Shown: positions 1-7,100 of the stretch, piece after piece | How the letters are laid out: the number at the start of each line of letters is the position of its first letter | Position numbering within the stretch: position 1 is the stretch's first letter | From: Sneathiella sp. | GTDB taxonomy: Bacteria; Pseudomonadota; Alphaproteobacteria; Sneathiellales; Sneathiellaceae | Direction of reading: 5' to 3' | Length of the DNA: 8,709 nt | Assembly: GCA_002732675.1 (NCBI GenBank) | Contig: NVRR01000006.1 | Coordinates: forward strand, 8,183-16,891 | Program-made: the position numbers and the translations under genes | The notes under the pieces: generated by a model | The model's database searches: none | Seen by the model: only the letters and a program-made list of their open reading frames with translations | What the model was told of the DNA's origin: nothing

Positions 1-458
1 CCGGTGATCAGCGGTGCCGCAGCAACCCCCATATTGCCCCAGACACCATTGGCGCCAAGGCGCCAGCCGATGTTACCCCCGCCCTGAATAACCATAGCGA
101 TGCCCACGGGATGATAAATTGCGGCAAAAATACCAATCGCCGCAAGGCCAAAGCTCATCTGCAGCGGTGTCTCGGCAAAGCTCGTAGCAATTGCGGCAAG
201 GCCTATACCAATAAAAAAGACGGCAATCATGCCGTTCCGTTGCCATTTATCGGCAAAATGCGCGGCGAGCGGCGCGCAGGCTCCGAATAGAACGAGGGAC
301 GGAATACCATAGGGGATCATCTCGGCATAGGCGCCATCTTTGGCCAACCCGAAATACAGTCCGGCGCTGAAGGCGGCTTTTGCAAAAATCAGCATAAACA
401 GATGATCGACAAAATGACCGGCATTCAGAAAGGCGAAACGAAGTTTTTGCGCGTTCAC
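1..458 (-). CDS. MFS transporter, N-terminal part (runs off left edge)
   Basis: Reading the minus strand from a GTG at 458 gives an open frame of 152 codons to the window edge, starting MNAQKLRFAFLNAGHFVDHL. The protein is strongly hydrophobic, with several membrane-spanning stretches broken by a short charged cytoplasmic loop (AAHFADKWQRNG) typical of the loop between helices 2 and 3 of major facilitator proteins. The segment AAIYHPVGIAMV resembles the helix 4 region of Fsr-like (fosmidomycin-resistance-type) MFS members. The start is supported by GAGG (plus-strand 467-470) 8 nt upstream of the GTG; another GTG ten codons upstream in frame lacks comparable support. It is divergent from the riboswitch-controlled thiM unit, so a link to thiamine precursors is possible but unproven. 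The substrate cannot be told. The C-terminal half is outside the window. Confidence 0.8.
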   Translation of the reverse strand, partial: MNAQKLRFAFLNAGHFVDHLFMLIFAKAAFSAGLYFGLAKDGAYAEMIPYGIPSLVLFGACAPLAAHFADKWQRNGMIAVFFIGIGLAAIATSFAETPLQMSFGLAAIGIFAAIYHPVGIAMVIQGGGNIGWRLGANGVWGNMGVAAAPLIT

Positions 459-590
459 TATACGAACCTCAACGAGTATTACCGGCACACAAGCGCCAAA
501 AAATACGGGAAATCTGTTTCTATCATAAATTAGATCGACCTGTCATATAACCGTTGCAAATCATGTGAATGCCCGTAATATAAACGCCTT
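459..590. other. Divergent intergenic region between MFS gene and TPP riboswitch
   Basis: This AT-richer spacer must hold the promoters of both the leftward MFS gene and the rightward thiamine unit. On the plus strand a plausible sigma-70-like promoter is seen close to the riboswitch (listed separately). On the minus strand a TATGAT-like -10 element (plus 522-527) is visible, but no convincing -35 was found, so the MFS promoter is not called. No operator repeat or terminator was recognised. Confidence 0.5.
554..581 (+). promoter_or_regulatory. Putative sigma-70 promoter of the thiM unit
   Basis: TTGCAA at 554-559 and TAATAT at 576-581 are separated by 16 nt. The -35 matches TTGACA at four positions and the -10 matches TATAAT at four, including the strongly conserved A2 and T6. 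Transcription would start around 588-590, just before the first base of the riboswitch P1 stem, as is common for TPP riboswitch leaders. This is inference from motif and position only. Confidence 0.45.
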
Positions 591-675
591 CTCATCGGGG
601 TGCCATATTGGCTGAGAGGTAACGATTACCAACCCGTAGAACCTGATCCGGTTAGAACCGGCGGAGGGAAATGAG
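591..675 (+). ncRNA. TPP riboswitch (THI element)
   Basis: The conserved THI-box segments occur in the right order: GGGGTGCC (597-604), CTGAGA (612-617), a short hairpin GGTAA/TTACC (618-630), ACCC (632-635), AACCTGATC (640-648), a hairpin CCGGT/ACCGG (648-661), and the terminal GCGGAGGGAA (661-670). The outer P1 stem is CTCAT (591-595) with ATGAG (671-675). The aptamer binds thiamine pyrophosphate and normally lowers expression of thiamine biosynthesis or uptake genes downstream. Here it lies about 65 nt upstream of thiM. The conserved core makes the assignment secure; exact ends are judged from P1 pairing. Confidence 0.95.
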
Positions 676-709
676 GGCTGGATGAATTTCGAAATATTTC
701 GCCGCGCCC

Positions 710-736
710 CCTTTCCCACCAATATGTGGCGGAGGG
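710..736 (+). promoter_or_regulatory. Predicted SD-sequestering hairpin, riboswitch expression platform
   Basis: CCTTTC (710-715) can pair, with two G-U pairs, with GGAGGG (731-736), the Shine-Dalgarno sequence of thiM. CCAC (716-719) continues the stem with GTGG (726-729), leaving C730 bulged and the loop CAATAT. This gives ten pairs and would hide the ribosome-binding site. A competing fold is visible: GGGAAA (666-671), the 3' end of the TPP aptamer, is exactly complementary to TTTCCC (712-717), and GGGC (675-678) to GCCC (706-709). Without TPP the aptamer end could capture the 5' arm and free the SD; with TPP bound, the hairpin would form. This is a hand-made pairing, not an energy calculation. 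Confidence 0.55.
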
Positions 737-740
737 ATTA

Positions 741-1457
741 TTGCAAACCCAACCAACTGAAACGCATTTACGATCGATACAGGAAAGCTGCCCTGCTGTT
801 CACTGCCTGACCAATACGGTCGTGCAAGGGTTAACAGCAAATATGCTGCTTGCCGTCGGGGCAATCCCGTCCATGTCCTCGGATATTCACGAAATCGGCG
901 ATTTCGTCCGTCGCGCCGACGCCCTTCTTATTAATCTTGGAACCCTCGATACGGCACGGAAACTGGCCATTGAAGCAGCAATTGACGTCGCCTGTGAGAG
1001 AGAAATCCCGTGGATCCTTGATCCGGTGCTGATAGACCGGGCCCCAACGCGTCTTGCTTACGCCCGCCAGCTCATGAACAAGAGGCCAAGCGTTATCCGT
1101 GGTAACGCTGCCGAAATGTTGGCGCTTGGCGGCGATCCTACATCGCTCGCCCGTGAAACGAAGTCAGTGGTCGCGATCACTGGCGCCATCGACCTCGTGA
1201 CCAATGGTCATAGGGAGATCACCATTGAAAGCGGACATCCGCTGATGGGCCGGGTCACCGGCATTGGTTGCGCAGGCACCGCTCTGATCGCCGCCTTTTG
1301 CGCCGCTGACCCGGACAAGGATTTATTCGCCGCCGTTGTGGCCGGACTTCGAACTTTGGGAGAGGCCGGAGAAAAAGCCGCCGAAATGGCGCCCGGACCC
1401 GGCGGGTTCGCCGCCGCGCTCCTCGATCAGATATATTTTGCAAGCCAACCCCGTTAG
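741..1457 (+). CDS. thiM: Hydroxyethylthiazole kinase ThiM
   Basis: ThiM phosphorylates 4-methyl-5-(2-hydroxyethyl)thiazole with ATP, a cytosolic salvage step feeding thiamine phosphate synthesis. Family motifs are all present: VHCLTNTVVQGLTANMLLAVGA near the N terminus (thiazole site), INLGTLD, DPV, RGNAAEM, VAITGAIDLVTNG, the GHPLMGRVTGIGCAGTAL segment holding the catalytic-loop cysteine (about Cys177), and a C-terminal GPGGF. I prefer the TTG at 741 (238 residues) because GGAGGG sits 4 nt upstream; an in-frame GTG at 726 (243 residues) has no Shine-Dalgarno sequence and would place the SD-like motif inside the gene. The protein is somewhat shorter than the roughly 260-270 residues usual for ThiM, mostly at the N terminus. 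It is the first gene behind the TPP riboswitch. No thiD or thiE lies nearby, so other thiamine genes must be elsewhere. Confidence 0.93.
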   Translation: MQTQPTETHLRSIQESCPAVHCLTNTVVQGLTANMLLAVGAIPSMSSDIHEIGDFVRRADALLINLGTLDTARKLAIEAAIDVACEREIPWILDPVLIDRAPTRLAYARQLMNKRPSVIRGNAAEMLALGGDPTSLARETKSVVAITGAIDLVTNGHREITIESGHPLMGRVTGIGCAGTALIAAFCAADPDKDLFAAVVAGLRTLGEAGEKAAEMAPGPGGFAAALLDQIYFASQPR

Positions 1458-1474
1458 TGAGAAAGAGTAATCTT

Positions 1475-2569
1475 ATGACCAAGGCCCATGTTTCACGCCG
1501 CCGCCTTTTAAAAACAGCTGGCTTGGGCGGCACAGTTGCCGCTGTTAGCCTGATCGGCGCCCCCGCCCTCGCGAGCGACAAACTCGAGTGGAAAATGGTG
1601 ACTTCCTGGCCTAAAGGCGCGCCTGGTGTGGGCACAACAGCCCAGCGGCTTGCAGACAGGATCACAGCCATGAGCGATGGCACACTTACGGTCAAACTCT
1701 ATGCAGCCGGTGAGCTGGTGCCCGCGCTCGAAGTCTTTGGCGCTGTTGGTGAGGGCGTTGCAGAACTCGGCCATACGGCCTCTTTCTTCTGGCAGGGAAA
1801 AGCAAAGGCCAGCGTTTTTTTCACCACCATTCCATTTGGCCTGACCGCGCTAGAGCATATGGCCTGGATTAATCAGGGCGGCGGTCAGGCCCTTTGGGAC
1901 AAACTTTATGCTCCCTTTAACGTCAAACCCTTCATGGCTGGAAATACCGGCATCCAGATGGGGGGCTGGTTCAAAAAGGAAATCAATTCCCTCAGCGATC
2001 TGCAAGGATTGAAAATAAGAAGCGCAGGGCTTGGCGGTGTTATTTATGACCAGATGGGCGCCACCGCCGTTTTGTTGCCGCCCGGCGAGATTTATTCCAG
2101 CCTCAGAAGCGGTGTTGTTGATGCCGCGGAATTCCTGGGGCCGTGGAGCGATCGCGCCTTTGGTTTTTATAAAGCGGCGCCTTACTATTACTGGCCAAGC
2201 TTTAACAAGCCGAACGGCAGCGCCGAATGCCTGGTCAATAAAGCAGCCTTCGAAAAACTAAGCCCGGACCTGCAGGCAATTGTTGAAAATGCCTGCGCCG
2301 CCGAGAATGCATTCGCGTTATCGGAGTCCGACTGGGAGAATGCCCGGGCGTTGGCGGATCTGGTTTCCGGCGGCAAGGCAAAAATCTTGGAATTCCCGTC
2401 CGATATCATCGAAAAAGCAAAGGCTTTGACACCCGTCGTTCTCGATAAATTTGTCCGGGGCGATCCCATGGCGGAAGAAATACTGATCTCCTATCGCAAA
2501 GCGCTTAGTCTGTCCGAGACCTGGTCACGGGTCAGCCGTCAAGCCCTTCTGAATGCTCGAGATGGGTAA
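1475..2569 (+). CDS. TRAP transporter substrate-binding protein, DctP family (TakP-like)
   Basis: A 364-residue periplasmic binding protein of the TRAP (DctP) type. The N terminus has a twin-arginine signal (SRRRLLK, residues 7-13), a hydrophobic stretch and a cleavage site after ALA at about 33. The mature part resembles the TakP group (2-oxo acid binders): WKMVTSWPKG at its start, GNTGIQMGGWF (157-166), GLKIRSAGLGG with the conserved carboxylate-binding arginine at 182, LPPGEIYSSL, and VDAAEFLGPWSD (215-226). TakP proteins as I recall them have Glu-Trp where this one has Glu219-Phe220. ATG 1475 is chosen because AAAGAG lies 7 nt upstream; a GTG overlapping the thiM stop (1457) would add six residues before the Tat signal. 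It follows thiM by 17 nt and is probably co-transcribed under the riboswitch. No DctQ or DctM membrane subunit is in the window, so the partner is missing or elsewhere. The ligand is unknown. Confidence 0.9.
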   Translation: MTKAHVSRRRLLKTAGLGGTVAAVSLIGAPALASDKLEWKMVTSWPKGAPGVGTTAQRLADRITAMSDGTLTVKLYAAGELVPALEVFGAVGEGVAELGHTASFFWQGKAKASVFFTTIPFGLTALEHMAWINQGGGQALWDKLYAPFNVKPFMAGNTGIQMGGWFKKEINSLSDLQGLKIRSAGLGGVIYDQMGATAVLLPPGEIYSSLRSGVVDAAEFLGPWSDRAFGFYKAAPYYYWPSFNKPNGSAECLVNKAAFEKLSPDLQAIVENACAAENAFALSESDWENARALADLVSGGKAKILEFPSDIIEKAKALTPVVLDKFVRGDPMAEEILISYRKALSLSETWSRVSRQALLNARDG

Positions 2570-2586
2570 AAATACGCCTTGCCCGG

Positions 2587-3174
2587 ATGTTGATGGAATT
2601 GATGCCTGGTGTACCGGAGGTTTCTGGATTACTGGCGCTGATGTTATTACACGATGCCCGTAAAAGCGGACGAACCGACATCACTGGCGCCATGGTGCCG
2701 CTTTTTAAGCAAGATAGGCTTCAGTGGAATAGGAAGCAGATCAAGGAAGGGGTCGATATATTGAAAGCAGCGCTGGCCATCGGAACCCCCGGCCCCTATC
2801 AGATACAAGCCGCCATCAGCGCCATCCATGCGGAAGCCTCGGGTCCGGACGAGACAGACTGGCGGGAAATTGCCCTCCTCTATGGCAAGCTACACGAATA
2901 CCAGCCCTCCCCAATAATAGAACTCAACGCCGCTGTCGCCTGGTCCTATGCAGAAGGGCCCAATACCGGACTGCAGGCGCTTTACGCGCTCGAAGCAAGT
3001 GGGCTGCTGAAGGACTATCAGCCCTTTTATGCCGCCAAAGCCGATATATATCGCCGTGCAGGTCAGCATAATAAGGCTCAGGAAGCCTATGAAACGGCTA
3101 TTTCCCTAACTGCAAACGACAAAGAGAAAGAATTTTTAAACAAACGTTTGACCGAACTCAGCTCAACCTCATAA
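2587..3174 (+). CDS. C-terminal TPR half of an ECF42-type sigma factor (5'-truncated, likely remnant)
   Basis: The 195-residue product matches the C-terminal TPR-containing extension of ECF42-type sigma factors (COG4941 type): LMPGVPEVSGLLALMLLHDAR, then a QDRLQWNRKQIKEG segment, GPYQIQAAISAIHAEA, SPIIELNAAVAW, and a final TPR-like repeat with AEAYETA-type spacing ending in FLNKRLTEL. A full family member is around 400 residues with sigma-2 and sigma-4 DNA-binding regions first; both are absent. In the same frame the family resemblance extends upstream of the ATG to about 2569 (KIRLAR), over the TRAP stop codon, and then ends. ATG 2587 is taken as start, but no Shine-Dalgarno sequence is visible, and ATG 2593 is equally possible. 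It may be a decayed gene whose remaining frame is still open, or a stand-alone TPR protein. A sigma role is not possible without the missing regions. Confidence 0.7.
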   Translation: MLMELMPGVPEVSGLLALMLLHDARKSGRTDITGAMVPLFKQDRLQWNRKQIKEGVDILKAALAIGTPGPYQIQAAISAIHAEASGPDETDWREIALLYGKLHEYQPSPIIELNAAVAWSYAEGPNTGLQALYALEASGLLKDYQPFYAAKADIYRRAGQHNKAQEAYETAISLTANDKEKEFLNKRLTELSSTS

Positions 3175-3238
3175 CTAGTCTGTTCGGCAACCTATCGTAA
3201 ATCGCTTCTTCCTAGGTATACCCGTCAAAGATCCGTGC

Positions 3239-3267
3239 TTGACCCCGCCTTAACGGTAGCACAATAT
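3239..3267 (+). promoter_or_regulatory. Possible promoter of the alpha/beta hydrolase gene
   Basis: TTGACC (3239-3244) is a five-of-six match to a -35 element, and CAATAT (3262-3267) lies 17 nt downstream as a weak -10 with only three consensus matches. The position, about 40 nt upstream of the hydrolase start, suits a separate transcription unit. The surrounding 130-nt gap shows no other feature and no terminator for the preceding gene. Confidence 0.3.
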
Positions 3268-3304
3268 TCAACATCTGGATCCCAACCAGAAAGCAGGAGT
3301 GAGT

Positions 3305-4150
3305 ATGTCCTTTCAAAATGCCATAATCCTTATGGGCGCATTGATAGTCGCTGTGCTCGCTATTGCTTTCATAGCATCTCACCTTTTTCACAGCCGAATT
3401 TACAGATTTGACCAAAATGCCGAAACGCCTGAACAACGTGGGCTGGAGGGCGTCAACGTGGTCCATTTCATCTCCGAGGATGGCGCGGATACTCAGGCAT
3501 GGGTGAAAGCGCCGATAGCAGGTGCCCCGGTAATTTTCTACTCAATGGGAAATTTCACCTCGATCGGACCGTCTGTTGAGAAGCTCAGGCCATTTCTGGA
3601 CAAAGGCTTTGGCGTCGCTGCATTGGTGTACCGGGGTTCCAGTGGCGCCCACGGAATACCGTCAGAGGAAGCATTTGCCGCCGATGCCCGGGCGCTTTAT
3701 GATCAGTTTGATGCTCTCACTGGAACGATTGTTCCCCCTGAGCAACGTGTTGCCTATGGATATAGTCTCGGGACTGGGGTCGCAACGCGCCTTGCAACTG
3801 AGCGGCCCTTTTCCGGCCTGGTTTTAGAGGCCGCCTATGCCAGGTTCTGCGACTATTTTACAGACAGATATTACGGCATTCCATTTTGCTACCTGATGTG
3901 GAAGGAGCGATATGATTCCGCAGATCGCATTGGTAACATTGGCATTCCGCTTTTAATGCTCCATGGTGAAAAAGACAGCGCCATCAGGATCGATTCAGGT
4001 AGAAATCTTTTTGAGGCTGCTTCCGAGCCCAAACGGTTTATCGCCTATGAAAATGGTACCCATGTCGATCTCGGCAAGCATGGTCTTGTTGACAACATCA
4101 CGGAATTCCTTGCCGAAACTGTGCCGGGCTCCTGGTCTAGTCGCCAATAA
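3305..4150 (+). CDS. Membrane-anchored alpha/beta hydrolase (BEM46/ABHD-like)
   Basis: A 281-residue serine hydrolase with one N-terminal membrane segment (about residues 5-26) followed by an alpha/beta-hydrolase fold. Visible catalytic elements are the nucleophile elbow GYSLGTG (Ser154), the acid in LLMLHGEKD (Asp224) and the histidine in NGTHVDLG (His253), all at normal spacing. VIFYSMGN (76-83) probably forms the oxyanion region, in the place of HGNAG in many relatives. The layout resembles the BEM46/ABHD12-13/YfhR group of hydrolases; substrate is unknown. ATG 3305 is preferred because AGGAG (3295-3299) lies 5 nt upstream; the GTG at 3299 overlaps that site. The gene ends 14 bp inside the 3' end of the opposite-strand polyketide synthase gene. 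A role as an accessory hydrolase for the polyketide is only a positional guess. Confidence 0.85.
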   Translation: MSFQNAIILMGALIVAVLAIAFIASHLFHSRIYRFDQNAETPEQRGLEGVNVVHFISEDGADTQAWVKAPIAGAPVIFYSMGNFTSIGPSVEKLRPFLDKGFGVAALVYRGSSGAHGIPSEEAFAADARALYDQFDALTGTIVPPEQRVAYGYSLGTGVATRLATERPFSGLVLEAAYARFCDYFTDRYYGIPFCYLMWKERYDSADRIGNIGIPLLMLHGEKDSAIRIDSGRNLFEAASEPKRFIAYENGTHVDLGKHGLVDNITEFLAETVPGSWSSRQ

Positions 4151-7100
4151 TGAGCTCGTTCAGCACTGCGCCGATTTTCGAGATAGTGGGATCCGCCATC
4201 ATGCCGAAGTGATCGCAGTCAAATTCCTGTATAACGATTTCGCCAGACGCCCATTCTCTCCAGCCGAGTTCCGGACCAGCGCGGAGGAAATCAACACTTC
4301 CCTGCCCGGCCTTAAACAAGAGTATATCACCTGAATAGTCAGGCGGATGATAGAGATTTTCTGCTGTCAAATACGCCTCTGTCATCCGTCGCCCTATCAA
4401 TTCCTCCGGAAGATTCTCTCCCCTTTCCAGATATTTCTGGATCTCAGCCTTTTCTTTTTTTGCGAATCTACCCTGCCATTTTCGGCCCGGCCACCCCAAC
4501 GCGAATTTCAAACTCCAGTGGCGCGCCATCCAGACTTTTTGAAAAAAGCTCAACGGCTGCTGCCCTAAATCCGGCGCAAGCGTATCGAACATGATTAGAT
4601 ACCTAATTTCCTGTCCCAACGCGACGAGCTGATGCGCCATCTCGAAGGCAATAACGCCGCCACCCGAATAGCCCGCCAATGTATAAGGGCCCTCGGGCTG
4701 CCGCTCTCGAATTGCTTTGATGTAGCGTCTTGCCATATCTTCTACTGTCTCATCGATTTCTTTGCCACCGTCGGAGCCTTTGGCCCGAAGTGCATAAAAG
4801 GGCAATCGAGGGTCAAGATAGCCTGAAAGGGACCTGAAGTTGAGAACATTACCGCCCGCACCATGAACCAGATATAGAGGGTTAAATTTTTCCGACCCTG
4901 GTTTGATTTGGACGAGCGGTGTCCATTCTTTCGAGGTCTGTGAAACCGCACTCATGTTTGTCTCTCCTGGTTCCTGACCGATATCAATGCCGCCTTCAAC
5001 GATGACAACGTCTGCGAGGCCGCGCAATGTCGGCGCCTGGAAGAGTGTTGCCAGAGGTAAATCCGTCTCATATTCTCGCCGAATCTTGGCAAAGAGGCGA
5101 ACCGCAGCAAGAGAATGACCTCCAAGGTCAAAAAAGTCGTCATCCGGATGCGGTTGATGAACGCCTAACAGATCCTTCCAGAATTTCGCGATTTTCTGTT
5201 CAACACTATTTGCATATTGCTCCTGCTCTCCGTCCGACTGGCCCTCCGTTACTGACGGCTTCGCCTTTTTTGGTCCCGCCAGAAGCGCCATTTCCCGGCG
5301 TAAATCTACAAGCGGGGTCGGCGAGACAATTATCTGGTGGGCATTAGCATTCAAGAGGCGGGCGAAAATTTCCGGCGCTTCACGGGCCCGCAACCCTTGT
5401 GCGATCATCCGGTCGATCAGTTGCCCGGAGCCCTCATTAGCATCAAAACTGTCTCCTTCGACGCGACGCAATGCGAAACCTTCCAGGATCATCAGTGGGG
5501 TTTCCCTGCGATCGAAGATGACAACGTCGAAACTCGCAAACTGTCCAGCCGTATGCGCAACCAATTTAGCACGGGCCATGATTTCGCGCTGTAACGGCGC
5601 AAGAATTCGGATGCGATCAACAGACATCGGTGCATAAAACGCCCCTTCACTGCCGACATCCGCAAGTAAATTAAGACCGATGGTCGCCGCCTCATCCGTC
5701 AGTCCGGGATGCGCCGCAAATTCTTCTAAATCACCCTTAAACTTATGGGCCAGCGCAAAATCCGCTTCAATCGCGTTTTTACCGACCCTTATTTCTCCGA
5801 CGTTGTCCCAGCGGGGCCCAAAATCAATCAACTTACCTTGGGAATCCTCGCCGCTATTTTCGGAATGAGTCAAGCCGGACAAGCCGTGCAACGCCACCGG
5901 TATTTTTCTGTCAACAAGCAGCTTTTTCTTTACCTGTGCACGGCAATGTTCGATCAACGCTGCGTCCGGTCCGGCAGCGCTTTCTACCAGGAACTGATAT
6001 CCGTTTTTATTCGGAACAAGACTGACAACCACCCTCACTTGCAACCCTTCTGGAAAGGCCATTGGACTTGAGAAAGAAAGCGCCTGTATTTCCCAAGGAC
6101 GACCATCTGACCCCGCCTCAAGTGCCGCTCTGGCAATTTCGATATAAGCCGTTCCGGGCAGCACCGGGACGCCGCCAACCACATGCTCGTTCAGAACCCA
6201 CAAATCTGCCGGGTCGTAATTTTTGGCAAAAGAGATCGTTCCGTCCTCCGCAATCTCCTTCTGTCCGAGAAGAGGGTGCGGCCCGTCGACCTGTTCGCCA
6301 TCCAGACCGTAGGCCCGTGATGCCATTCCAATATCACGCCAGACACTCCATGAAATTGCCAGGCCGTCCTGCCGTGATGCTGCCAATGCTTCCAGGTAGG
6401 CATTGGCGGCGACGTAATCCACTTGGCCAGGGGGCGCCGTAAAGACGGAAGTTGACGAGAATATCGCGAAAAAATCTAGCGAACCATCCGGCAGCAATGA
6501 CGACAAAATTTCACCGCCGACGACTTTTGCCGCCATAATGCGATGTGTGTCAGCCAATGTTTTCACCATCATCGGGGCATCTTCAACAATGCCGGCGCCA
6601 TGAAAGAGACCATCGAAGCCTTCGAATTTTTCTATAACACTGCCAATAACCGCCTTGTCGGTAACATCGGCGCTGAAATAATGGACTTCGCCGCCGGCAT
6701 CTTCAATTTCCCGCACCGTTCGAATGTAATGGGCGATATCCGACCGTGGCCGCGAGTTCAAAATGTGATCCCATTCAGATTTAGCGGCCAAATCCCTCCG
6801 CCCGATCAGGACCAGGCGAGCGCCCCAGGACTTTCCGAGATAGGCCGCCAGCGCAAGGCCAATACCACTCATGCCGCCAGTGATGATATAGCAACCCTTT
6901 TGCTTGAGCTTGACAGGAAGCTCAACTGGAAGGGGGGTATCCTGTGCCGATAATCGTTCCTTAAAACGCACGCCATTGCGATAGGCGACGCGATCCTCTT
7001 TGGCCGCTGCATCATGCTCTTCGAGCACCATCAGCGCCATTCCCTGCGGGTCGGCACTGGCTTCTACATCGATATACTGCGTCGTCAGGATCGGCGCTTC

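Noticed and set aside
686..700. Overlapping palindromes ATTTCGAAAT and GAAATATTTC as an operator
   Set aside because: They lie inside the riboswitch leader after the probable transcription start, are short and AT-rich, and match no known operator; probably part of the leader RNA or chance.
726..728. GTG as start of thiM
   Set aside because: No Shine-Dalgarno sequence lies upstream, and the strong GGAGGG at 731-736 would fall inside the gene; TTG 741 fits better, although GTG remains possible.
1457..1459. GTG overlapping the thiM stop as start of the TRAP protein
   Set aside because: It would add six residues before the Tat signal; ATG 1475 has an SD-like AAAGAG at good spacing.
1255..1695. 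Minus-strand open frame of 146 codons across the thiM/TRAP boundary
   Set aside because: It runs antisense to two confidently assigned genes and has an arginine-rich composition typical of shadow frames.
3175..3304. Possible terminator or small RNA between the sigma-factor remnant and the hydrolase
   Set aside because: No stable GC stem followed by a T run was found; only a weak promoter candidate is supported.
5027..5347. Plus-strand open frame of 106 codons within the polyketide synthase region
   Set aside because: It lies opposite well-conserved ACP and linker sequence and its product resembles no family; it is a shadow of the coding strand, as are the other plus-strand frames between 4150 and 8709.
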